Part shown: one piece after another, positions 1 through 5,577 of the stretch
How positions within the stretch are numbered: the stretch's first letter is position 1
Layout: every line of letters begins with the position of its first letter
DNA from: JANNAV01 sp031384695
GTDB lineage: Bacteria > Pseudomonadota > Alphaproteobacteria > Rhodobacterales > Rhodobacteraceae
Length of the DNA: 10,077 bases
Reading direction: 5' to 3'
Assembly (NCBI GenBank): GCA_031384695.1
Contig: JANNAV010000246.1
Coordinates: 1 to 10,077 of the forward strand
Notes under the pieces: model-generated
The model's database searches: none
The model's input: only the letters and a program-made list of their open reading frames with translations
Told to the model about the DNA's origin: nothing
Made by a program: the position numbers and the translations under genes

Positions 1-132
1 ACGCAGGAAGGCCACGGGCAGTTCGTGGCGCGGCCGCCGAATGGCGCGGTAAACAGGGCGCTGACGCAATGGAAGGATTTGACAGCACCTAGGCCGGTGG
101 TGCGGACAGGTGTTCCGGCGAGTGGGGTTTGA
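1..132 (+). CDS. 3' end of an upstream gene, possibly a hydantoinase/dihydropyrimidinase
   Basis: Frame 1 is open from the window edge to a TGA at 130-132 and gives 43 residues ending in ...PASGV. The codons are GC-rich at the third position, as in neighbouring real genes, and the stop lies 2 bases before the next ATG, as expected for an operon member. The tail carries a GQFVARPP stretch followed by TAPRPV, which reminds me of the C-terminal end of bacterial hydantoinase/dihydropyrimidinase-type amidohydrolases. Such enzymes often sit beside NMT1-type pyrimidine importers like the one downstream. That identity is an inference from a short, poorly conserved tail plus context; the catalytic part lies outside the window. 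Confidence 0.5.
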   Translation, partial: TQEGHGQFVARPPNGAVNRALTQWKDLTAPRPVVRTGVPASGV

Positions 133-134
133 GG

Positions 135-554
135 ATGGCGAAGACAGGGCCGCACCCGCAGTCGGAACGGGTGATCTGGATTGGCTTTTGCACGGTTTTT
201 GCGACAATGTTGATTTGCGTCAGTATGTTAACGCCAAGCGAACCTGAGGAAGGATTGTTTGGCGCTTTGCTGATCTATGGTGTTGGCTTAGCAATATTGG
301 TGTGTTCAGCGCTATTGTGGCCTTTGACGTTGCTGTGGTGTGCGCTGTTCGCGCGGTTCGGGCAGGGGCGATGGACGGCAGTGGCGGTGACAGCGGTTGT
401 GGCGAGCGTCGGGGTAACGTTGATCTTGGCATTAGTGTTTAGATTCATCAATGTAGATGGCAGCGCAGCATGGCTTTTGCCTTGGTGTGCGGTGCCGGTT
501 GTCATCGCGACCGGCCTTGGTTGTTTGGTATTTTCGGATGAGGCGCTGGCATGA
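135..554 (+). CDS. small four-helix membrane protein of unknown function
   Basis: I do not recognise this 139-residue protein. It has four hydrophobic segments at about residues 14-32, 41-70, 80-103 and 111-132, so it should sit in the inner membrane. I chose ATG 135 because a G-rich AGTGGGG lies 7 bases upstream; an in-frame TTG at 129 would add two residues. It starts 2 bases after the upstream stop and its own stop overlaps the ATPase start (ATGA at 551-554), so it belongs to the transport operon. Its third codon positions are clearly less GC-rich than those of the ATPase and permeases (codons such as TTA, ATA, GCA and TTG are common), which may mean later acquisition or weak selection. 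It is too short to be a second ABC permease, has no EAA loop, and no catalytic motif is visible. Confidence 0.72.
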   Translation: MAKTGPHPQSERVIWIGFCTVFATMLICVSMLTPSEPEEGLFGALLIYGVGLAILVCSALLWPLTLLWCALFARFGQGRWTAVAVTAVVASVGVTLILALVFRFINVDGSAAWLLPWCAVPVVIATGLGCLVFSDEALA

Positions 555-1351
555 AGGATACGGCTGATACGCCTCTGCCCGTTATCGAGGCCCGTGATCT
601 CAACCTTGTGTTCCAGACCAATGACGGGCCGGTGCAGGCGCTGAAAGATGTGAACCTGACCATCAATCGGGGTGAATTCGTCAGCTATATCGGGCCAAGT
701 GGCTGCGGAAAAACAACTTTTCTGCGGGCGATTGCGGCTTTGGAGACGCCCACGGGTGGTACTTTGACCGTCAACGGGATGACGGCGGATGCGGCGCGCC
801 AAGCGCGGGCTTATGGGTATGTGTTTCAGGCGGCGGGGCTTTATCCTTGGCGGACTATTGCCGGGAATATCCGGTTACCTCTTGAAATCATGGGGTTTTC
901 CAAGGCGGAGCAGGTCAGTCGGGTGGCGCGGGTTTTGGGGTTGGTGGAGTTGGAGGGGTTTGGGCGGAAATTTCCGTGGCAACTGTCTGGCGGCATGCAG
1001 CAGCGGGCTTCGATTGCGCGGGCTTTGGCGTTTGATGCGGATATTTTGTTGATGGATGAACCCTTTGGCGCATTGGACGAGATTGTGCGCGACCATCTGA
1101 ATGAGGAGTTGCTAAAGCTTTGGGATCGCACGCAAAAGACCATCTGTTTTGTGACACATTCCATCCCGGAAGCGGTGTATCTGTCAACCAAGATCGTGGT
1201 GATGAGCCCCCGCCCGGGGCGGATTACCGACATCATCGACAGCCCCTTGCCGCGGGAGCGGCCGTTGGAAATCCGCGACAGCAAAGCGTTTATCGAGATT
1301 GCGCACAGGGTGCGCGAGGGGTTGCGGGGGGGGCATTCCGATGAAATTTAG
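551..1351 (+). CDS. ABC transporter ATP-binding protein, NitT/TauT (SsuB/TauB) type
   Basis: This 266-residue protein is the cytoplasmic ATPase that powers the importer formed by the two downstream permeases. All nucleotide-binding motifs are intact: Walker A GPSGCGKTT (48-56), Q-loop Gln93 in YVFQAAGLYPW, signature LSGGMQQR (145-152), Walker B ILLMDEP (165-171), D-loop GALD (173-176) and H-loop His203 in VTHSIPEAV. The FVTHSIPEA and VVMSPRPGRI wording is typical of the nitrate/sulfonate/taurine family, which also includes the hydroxymethylpyrimidine and riboflavin importers. The length is normal. ATG 551 has GAGG 7 bases upstream and overlaps the preceding stop. Substrate choice is set by the binding protein and permeases, so this gene alone does not identify the cargo. 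Confidence 0.95.
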   Translation: MKDTADTPLPVIEARDLNLVFQTNDGPVQALKDVNLTINRGEFVSYIGPSGCGKTTFLRAIAALETPTGGTLTVNGMTADAARQARAYGYVFQAAGLYPWRTIAGNIRLPLEIMGFSKAEQVSRVARVLGLVELEGFGRKFPWQLSGGMQQRASIARALAFDADILLMDEPFGALDEIVRDHLNEELLKLWDRTQKTICFVTHSIPEAVYLSTKIVVMSPRPGRITDIIDSPLPRERPLEIRDSKAFIEIAHRVREGLRGGHSDEI

Positions 1352-1376
1352 GGTGATGCACCGGCCTTGCACAAGC

Positions 1377-1395
1377 TATGCACATCCTGTGCATA
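1377..1395. promoter_or_regulatory. perfect 19-bp palindrome in the ATPase/SMR gap
   Basis: TATGCACA-TCC-TGTGCATA is a perfect inverted repeat with 8-bp arms and a 3-base centre. A further half-site TGCACA in the same orientation as the left arm lies at 1368-1373. The palindrome lies in the only sizeable gap of the operon (1352-1408). It could be an operator for a dimeric regulator or, in the mRNA, a hairpin that adjusts expression of downstream genes. No U-run follows, so it is not a normal terminator. The structure is seen directly; its role is inferred. Confidence 0.5.
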
Positions 1396-1408
1396 CGGGA
1401 TTGCAGCC

Positions 1409-1744
1409 ATGAGCGGCGCTTTGGCCTTGTGGCTTTGCGGCGCGATGGCGGTGTTTATCGCCGCCAATTCGGTGCTGAAAGCCTATGCGGGGTCGGGCCA
1501 TGTACCGACCCTGATCGGGGCGCTGGTGCTGTTTTGCGTGGGCAATCTGATGATGGTGCGGCTGATGCGGGAAAGTGGGTTGGGGGTGGCGATTGCGGTA
1601 TCGTCCATTGTGCAGCTGGTGCTGATCGGCGGGGTGGCTTATTTCCTTTTTGGCGAGCGGCCCACCGGCTTGCAACTGGCGGGCATGGCGCTGGGGGTGG
1701 TGGCGGTGGCGATGATCGCCTGGCCGCAGGGCGGGCGGGCATGA
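1409..1744 (+). CDS. SMR/EmrE-fold small membrane protein lacking the key glutamate
   Basis: This 111-residue protein has four hydrophobic helices (about 4-24, 34-50, 57-79 and 84-104). It aligns without gaps, at a constant offset of two residues, to EmrE as I remember it: GA(M/I) and Lys24 in helix 1, GVAIA and VLI in helix 3, and FFG(Q)R matched by FLFGER at 79-84. The essential proton/drug-binding Glu14 of EmrE corresponds to Phe16 here, Trp63 to Ser65 and Tyr60 to Ile62, so classical proton-coupled drug export is unlikely. ATG 1409 was chosen because it matches the family start and leaves the palindrome at 1377-1395 non-coding; an in-frame TTG at 1367 is possible. The ribosome site (GGGA, 8 bases away) is weak. 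The stop overlaps the permease start (ATGA, 1741-1744), pointing to a role with the importer. A DMT/EamA half-protein is an alternative name. Confidence 0.82.
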   Translation: MSGALALWLCGAMAVFIAANSVLKAYAGSGHVPTLIGALVLFCVGNLMMVRLMRESGLGVAIAVSSIVQLVLIGGVAYFLFGERPTGLQLAGMALGVVAVAMIAWPQGGRA

Positions 1745-2604
1745 AGGTGCTTGGTCCGATTTTAAGCGTGCTGGGGGTGATCGTCGCCCTTTGGTACGCG
1801 GGCGCGGTTGTGATGAATGCGCAGTGGGAGCGGGATCAGGCGGCGCGGGCGGGGGTTGAGATCGGCTTTGCCGAGATTGTGCCCTTGACGATGATGCAGG
1901 AGCGGCCGGTGTTGCCGGCACCGCATCAGGTGATTGGCGAGTTGTTAAAATCGACGCTGGGGATGGCGGTGACATCGAAACGGTCGCTGGTATTTCACGC
2001 CTGGGTGACGATTTCGGCCACGCTTTTGGGATTTGCGATTGGCACCTTGGCGGGGATACTGCTCGCGGTGGGGATCGTTTACAACCGGGCGATGGACATG
2101 TCGGTGATGCCTTGGGCGATTGCCAGCCAGACCATTCCGATTTTGGCCATCGCACCGATGATCATCGTGGTGTTGAACTCGATGGGGGTGCAGGGGTTGA
2201 TCCCCAAGGCGGTGATCTCGGCGTACCTGAGCTTTTTCCCGGTGGTGGTGGGGATGGTGAAGGGGTTGCGCAGCCCCGAGGCGCCGCAGCTGGACCTGCT
2301 CCGCACCTATTCGGCGGCGGGCGCGCAGGTGTTCTGGGGGCTGCGGTTGCCGTCTTCGGTGCCGTATTTGTTTACCTCGCTGAAGGTGGGGGTTGCGGCG
2401 TCGCTGGTGGGCACCATCGTGGGCGAATTGCCGACCGGGGCGGTGGCGGGGTTGGGCGCGCGGTTGTTGTCGGGCAGTTATTACGGGCAGACGGTGCAGA
2501 TCTGGGCGGCACTGTTCGCGGCGGCGATTGTGGCGGCATCTTTGGTGGCGATGATCGGATGGGCCGAGCGGGTGACGTTGCGGCGGATGGGGATCAGGCC
2601 ATGA
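1741..2604 (+). CDS. ABC transporter permease 1 (NitT/TauT type)
   Basis: This 287-residue inner-membrane protein is one of two permeases forming the channel of the importer. A first hydrophobic helix (4-24) is followed by a roughly 55-residue hydrophilic stretch, then the BPD_transp_1 core from about residue 85 with helices near 88-112, 124-146, 156-173, 213-230 and 255-273. The coupling helix (EAA loop), which contacts the ATPase, is visible at 185-207 as DLLRTYSAAGAQ...LRLPSSVPY. The start is ATG 1741, which overlaps the stop of the SMR-like gene. The reading frame stays open a further 121 codons upstream, but that part is an out-of-frame reading of the SMR-like gene. The pairing with permease 2 suggests a heterodimeric channel. 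Substrate not determinable from this gene. Confidence 0.93.
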   Translation: MKVLGPILSVLGVIVALWYAGAVVMNAQWERDQAARAGVEIGFAEIVPLTMMQERPVLPAPHQVIGELLKSTLGMAVTSKRSLVFHAWVTISATLLGFAIGTLAGILLAVGIVYNRAMDMSVMPWAIASQTIPILAIAPMIIVVLNSMGVQGLIPKAVISAYLSFFPVVVGMVKGLRSPEAPQLDLLRTYSAAGAQVFWGLRLPSSVPYLFTSLKVGVAASLVGTIVGELPTGAVAGLGARLLSGSYYGQTVQIWAALFAAAIVAASLVAMIGWAERVTLRRMGIRP

Positions 2605-3446
2605 TTTTTGATTGGCGGCTGACAGTGGTGCTGGCGTTCTGGTTGGGGGCGTGGCTGCTGAATTCGGGGCTGTCAACGCGGCGGGGGTCTTGGGTGCGCT
2701 ATGCCGTTCCGGCGATTTTCGGCGCGACGTTGCTGGGGCTGTGGCAGATGGTGGTGACGCTTTACGGCGTCAGCCCGGTGATTTTGCCCGCACCTTCGGC
2801 CATCGGGGTGCGGATGGCGGCAGAGGTGCCGGTGCTGTGGGGCGATTTCGTGCAGACGTTTCTGAAGGGCGCGCTTTCGGGCTATGTGATGGGCTGCGGG
2901 GCGGCGGTGCTGGTGGCGATTGCGATTGACCGGTCGGCGTTCTTGCAGGCAGGTTTGCTGCCGGTGGGGAATTTCGTGGCGGCCTTGCCGATTGTGGGAA
3001 TTGCCCCCATCATGGTGATGTGGTTCGGGTTTGACTGGCACTCCAAAGCGGCGGTGGTGGTGATCATGGTGTTCTTTCCGGTGCTGGTGAACACGGTGGC
3101 GGGGCTTTCGGCAACCGAGCGGATGCAGCGCGATCTGATGGCGACATGGGGCGCAAGTTACTGGCAAGGCCTGTGGAAGCTGCGGCTGCCCGCGGCGATG
3201 CCGTTCATTTTCAACGGCTTGAAGATCGCATCCACACTGGCGCTGATCGGCGCGATTGTGGCGGAGTTTTTCGGCAGCCCGACGCGGGGCATGGGTTTTC
3301 GCATCACGGCAGAGATCGGGCGGTTGGGCCTTGACATGATCTGGGCCGAGATCGCGGTGGCGGCTTTGGCGGGATCGGCCTTTTACGGGGCGATTGCGCT
3401 GATGGAACGGGGGGTGACGTTCTGGCACCCTTCGCAGAGGCGATAA
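2601..3446 (+). CDS. ABC transporter permease 2 (NitT/TauT type, pyrimidine-importer-like)
   Basis: This 281-residue inner-membrane permease partners the preceding one. An N-terminal helix (7-22) and a second near 34-55 lead into the BPD_transp_1 core (about 85-270). Its EAA loop is at 178-200 (DLMATWGASYWQG then LWKLRLPAAMP). The stretches MWFGFDWHSKAAVVVIMVFF (140-159), IGAIVAEFFG (216-225) and the MGFRI...WAEIAVAALAGSAFYG end are, as I recall, characteristic of permeases found with NMT1/ThiY-like binding proteins in rhodobacteria. The start ATG 2601 overlaps the previous stop (ATGA). The stop at 3444-3446 runs into the A-tract of the terminator, so this is the last gene of the operon; the binding protein is encoded separately beyond a reverse-strand gene. 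Confidence 0.93.
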   Translation: MIFDWRLTVVLAFWLGAWLLNSGLSTRRGSWVRYAVPAIFGATLLGLWQMVVTLYGVSPVILPAPSAIGVRMAAEVPVLWGDFVQTFLKGALSGYVMGCGAAVLVAIAIDRSAFLQAGLLPVGNFVAALPIVGIAPIMVMWFGFDWHSKAAVVVIMVFFPVLVNTVAGLSATERMQRDLMATWGASYWQGLWKLRLPAAMPFIFNGLKIASTLALIGAIVAEFFGSPTRGMGFRITAEIGRLGLDMIWAEIAVAALAGSAFYGAIALMERGVTFWHPSQRR

Positions 3447-3483
3447 AAAAAGTCCCGGCGCTGCGCGAGTGCCGGAACCTTTT
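3445..3483. terminator. bidirectional intrinsic terminator between convergent genes
   Basis: An 8-bp stem (3455-3462 with 3468-3475, CCGGCGCT/AGTGCCGG, one G-U pair) and a 5-base loop is flanked by seven A at 3445-3451 and TTTT at 3480-3483. Read on the minus strand the hairpin is followed by GACTTTTTTT, a strong tail for the VPLPA gene; read on the plus strand it has a weaker AACCTTTT tail for the permease operon. Confidence 0.8.
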
Positions 3484-3508
3484 GGTCTTTACTCACAAGC
3501 CTTGAGTG

Positions 3509-4072
3509 TCAGCGCGCCTTGCGGCGACGGATGGCACCCACTGCAGCAATCGCGCCCAGCAACAACGGCAACGATGCCGGGAGCGGAACGGGAGCGGTGG
3601 TTTCAACGAACTCGAACCGCGAATAGCCATACCCGAACCCGCTGGAACTGTCGTCAAACGCAAGCCGTGTGATGCTGCCAAAGGCAGACAGATCGATAAA
3701 CTGATCCGGGATTGTAAAACCCAATGTCCCGAGAAACACATCAGCGATGCCGTAGACGGACAGCGAGAGAACGTCACCAGAATCGCTGCCATCAAGCCAG
3801 AAGCTCAGGCTGGAGACAACCGAACCAAAAGTAATGCCAGTGTCTGCCTCGCAACCATTTCCGAGAACAGCAAGAGAACAGAAGCCGTTCGCCTGGCCCG
3901 CGGCGCTTGCACCCACCAGAATGCTGCCGCCGGAAGCGTTGGTAACCGTGGCACCGCTGACCACGATTGAAGGACCGTAGACACCCGCACCAAAGCCAAC
4001 AAAGTCCAGCGTCGCCGCCTGCGCCCCGGTCGTCAGCGCTGCCGCGCAAGCGGCAATTGCAAGAAATTTCAT
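3509..4072 (-). CDS. secreted VPLPA-CTERM (PEP-CTERM-like) sorting-signal protein
   Basis: This 187-residue protein has a signal peptide (MKFLAIAACAAALTTGAQA, cleavage about after residue 19). A polar Gly/Ser/Ala-rich body follows with two cysteines (65, 74) that could form a disulfide. The C-terminal sorting tail has VPLPAS at 162-167, a hydrophobic helix (168-181) and a basic RRRKAR end. Such tails are known substrates of exosortases; VPLPA tails are typical of rhodobacteria and processed by an XrtD-type exosortase, which is not in this window. ATG 4072 was chosen because GGAGG (4078-4082) lies 5 bases upstream; a longer reading from 4084 would place this ribosome site inside the coding region. 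The gene runs against its neighbours and ends at the shared terminator. The role of the body is unknown; a surface or extracellular-matrix protein is plausible. Confidence 0.88.
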   Translation of the reverse strand: MKFLAIAACAAALTTGAQAATLDFVGFGAGVYGPSIVVSGATVTNASGGSILVGASAAGQANGFCSLAVLGNGCEADTGITFGSVVSSLSFWLDGSDSGDVLSLSVYGIADVFLGTLGFTIPDQFIDLSAFGSITRLAFDDSSSGFGYGYSRFEFVETTAPVPLPASLPLLLGAIAAVGAIRRRKAR

Positions 4073-4077
4073 TCTAA

Positions 4078-4082
4078 CCTCC
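4078..4082 (-). promoter_or_regulatory. ribosome binding site that fixes the VPLPA gene start
   Basis: On the minus strand GGAGG is followed by TTAGA and the ATG at 4072-4070. This near-perfect Shine-Dalgarno at 5-base spacing rules out the ATG at 4084, which is the first codon overlapping it. Confidence 0.75.
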
Positions 4083-4111
4083 AATGTTTTTTAGATTGTG
4101 GTAAAATCGTG

Positions 4112-4127
4112 GCAGATTTCCATCTGC
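4112..4127. promoter_or_regulatory. 16-bp inverted repeat upstream of the VPLPA gene, possible operator
   Basis: GCAGAT-TTCC-ATCTGC is a perfect repeat with 6-bp arms. On the minus strand a TTGACC (4134-4129) adjoins it and could be a -35 box for the VPLPA gene, which would put the repeat in the spacer; however, the expected -10 position reads CACGAT, a poor match. The repeat is seen directly; operator function and the promoter are speculative. Confidence 0.3.
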
Positions 4128-4141
4128 AGGTCAAGGTTTGG

Positions 4142-4163
4142 AACAGGTTTGACGCCACCTGTT
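4142..4163. promoter_or_regulatory. 22-bp inverted repeat in the divergent intergenic region
   Basis: AACAGGT-N8-ACCTGTT has perfect 7-bp arms whose centres are about 15 bases apart, a common layout for a dimeric regulator. It lies just upstream of the candidate -35 of the VPLPA gene and about 105 bases upstream of the binding-protein promoter. Function is inferred; no regulator gene is adjacent. Confidence 0.3.
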
Positions 4164-4267
4164 GGTGCGGCGGATGCAAAAGCGGCCTCATTGTTCGCAA
4201 TTTCACGCAAATGCGGGCGATGGGGTAAGATTGGGAACGTCTTGCAGGCAGTTGCCGGTAGTAGGCC

Positions 4268-4296
4268 TTGACTCCGGCGAGCGCATTCTCTGCAAT
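4268..4296 (+). promoter_or_regulatory. sigma70-type promoter of the substrate-binding protein gene
   Basis: TTGACT (4268-4273, 5 of 6 matches to -35) is followed by exactly 17 bases and TGCAAT (4291-4296, 4 of 6 matches to -10). Transcription would start near 4303 and leave a short leader of about 28 bases before the ATG at 4331, with GGGGAG as ribosome site. This supports independent expression of the binding protein. Too short a leader remains for a riboswitch downstream of this start. Confidence 0.55.
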
Positions 4297-4330
4297 ACCA
4301 AAACAAACTTCACGATTAGGGGAGACAGGG

Positions 4331-5314
4331 ATGTACCAAACGATTCGCGGTATCGCACTGGTGGTGCTGACAGCCGGGACCGCTCAGGCGGCGGATGATG
4401 TGAAGCTGCAGTTGAAATGGGTGACGCAGGCGCAGTTTGCCGGTTACTATGTGGCGCAGGCCAAAGGGTTTTACGAGGAAGAGGGTCTGAACGTGACCAT
4501 CCTTCCCGGCGGCCCGGATGTGGCGCCGACGCAGGTGATTGCCGGTGGCGGGGCAGATGTGGTTATCGACTGGATGCCCTCGGCGCTGGCCGCGCGCGAG
4601 AAGGGTCTGGCGCTGGTGAATATAGCACAACCGTTCAAATCGAGCGGTATGATGCTGACCTGTCTGAAGGAGTCCGGCGTGGCCACTTCGGCGGATTTTG
4701 CCGACAAGACGCTGGGCGTGTGGTTTGGCGGCAACGAGTATCCGTTCCTGAACTGGATGAACACGCTGGGGCTGGAAACCGATGGCTCGGCCGGTGGCGT
4801 GACGGTGTTGAAGCAGGGTTTCAACGTCGATCCGCTGTTGCAAAAGCAGGCGGCCTGCGTTTCCACCATGACCTATAACGAGTATTGGCAGGTGATTGAT
4901 GCCGGGGTGAAACCCGAGGATCTGGTGACCTTCAAATACGAGGATGAGGGCGTGGCGACGCTGGAGGACGGGCTTTATGTGATGGAGGAAAAGCTTGCCG
5001 ATCCGGCGTTCGAGGACAAGATGGTGCGGTTTGTGCGCGCCTCGATGAAGGGCTGGAAATATGCCGAGGCGAACGGCGATGAGGCGGCGATGATCGTGCT
5101 GGAGAATGACGCGACCGGGGCGCAGACCGAGGCGCATCAAAAGCGGATGATGGGCGAGATTGCCAAGCTGACGGCGGGGTCGAACGGCGCGCTGGTGGAG
5201 GCGGATTACACCCGCACGGTGGCGGCCCTGATGTCGGGCGGGTCGGATCCGGTGATCTCGAAGGCGCCGGTGGGGGCCTGGACGCATCAGATCACCGACA
5301 AGGCGTTGCAGTAA
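4331..5314 (+). CDS. NMT1/THI5-like periplasmic substrate-binding protein
   Basis: This 327-residue protein should capture the substrate in the periplasm and deliver it to the two permeases. A signal peptide ends at TAQA (cleavage about after residue 20). The mature protein begins with LQLKWVTQAQFAGYYVA (26-42) and EEGLNV, the classic opening of the NMT1/THI5-like domain (ThiY, RibY and relatives). GVWFGGNEYPF (129-139), LKQGFNVDPLL (160-170) and TMTYNEYWQVIDAG (179-192) are typical of the rhodobacterial subgroup. ATG 4331 has GGGGAG 5-6 bases upstream and gives a proper signal peptide; a TTG at 4268 in the same frame is really the -35 box. Known relatives bind hydroxymethylpyrimidine precursors, other pyrimidines or riboflavin; which applies here is not determinable. 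No lipobox cysteine is present, so it is a soluble periplasmic protein. Confidence 0.93.
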   Translation: MYQTIRGIALVVLTAGTAQAADDVKLQLKWVTQAQFAGYYVAQAKGFYEEEGLNVTILPGGPDVAPTQVIAGGGADVVIDWMPSALAAREKGLALVNIAQPFKSSGMMLTCLKESGVATSADFADKTLGVWFGGNEYPFLNWMNTLGLETDGSAGGVTVLKQGFNVDPLLQKQAACVSTMTYNEYWQVIDAGVKPEDLVTFKYEDEGVATLEDGLYVMEEKLADPAFEDKMVRFVRASMKGWKYAEANGDEAAMIVLENDATGAQTEAHQKRMMGEIAKLTAGSNGALVEADYTRTVAALMSGGSDPVISKAPVGAWTHQITDKALQ

Positions 5315-5331
5315 GCTTTGGTTAGGCCATG

Positions 5332-5362
5332 GCGCGCCCGGGGAAATCCTGGGCGCGCTTTT
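5332..5362 (+). terminator. strong intrinsic terminator after the binding-protein gene
   Basis: GCGCGCCC (5332-5339) pairs perfectly with GGGCGCGC (5351-5358). Four further inner pairs (two G-C, two G-U) close around an AAA loop, and TTTTGTTTG follows. It lies 17 bases after the TAA. Confidence 0.88.
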
Positions 5363-5379
5363 GTTTGTGGATTCAAGGC

Positions 5380-5470
5380 GGGGGGCCGTCTGCCCCCCAA
5401 GGCCGCATTGGCAGGCCAACGCGCCCTTCCCCCCCGAGGATATTTGGACCCCGAGGATATTTGGACAATG
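5380..5470. repeat. rhodobacterial intergenic repeat element with a duplicated 17-bp unit
   Basis: A 7-bp GC hairpin (GGGGGGC 5380-5386, loop CGTCT, GCCCCCC 5392-5398) is followed about 30 bases later by two perfect adjacent copies of CCCCGAGGATATTTGGA (5432-5448 and 5449-5465), then CAATGAAGAAG. From memory, elements with a GGGGGCTCTGCCCCC-like hairpin, CCCCGAGGATATTTGG and an AAGAAG end recur between genes in many Rhodobacteraceae genomes; their role is not known to me. The unit duplication is directly visible. No gene is supported in 5315-5577, although an out-of-frame ATG lies in the element. Confidence 0.6.
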
Positions 5471-5577
5471 AAGAAGCAGGCGGAGGCTTTCGCGCATCGC
5501 TTGGTTTGGTGCGGTTTTGTCAACGTTTTGGTAAGGGCTTGCGGTCTAGTCTTGGGCAACTGGCAGAGGGCAATGCG

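Noticed and set aside
1378..1740. Upstream extension of permease 1 to a 408-residue protein
   Set aside because: The first 121 codons overlap the SMR-like gene in another frame, contain no membrane-like pattern and start inside the palindrome; ATG 1741 gives a normal permease.
2112..2600. Upstream extension of permease 2 to 444 residues
   Set aside because: This is an out-of-frame reading of permease 1, very rich in Gly; ATG 2601 with the ATGA overlap is the natural start.
4085..4330. TPP or other riboswitch before the NMT1-type binding protein
   Set aside because: I looked for the CUGAGA and GAUNNGG-type conserved elements of the TPP aptamer and found none, and the predicted transcript leader is only about 28 bases.
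5529..5544. Sigma54 promoter before the fliM-like gene
   Set aside because: TGG...TTGC is present but the GG and GC are separated by 9 bases rather than the required 10.
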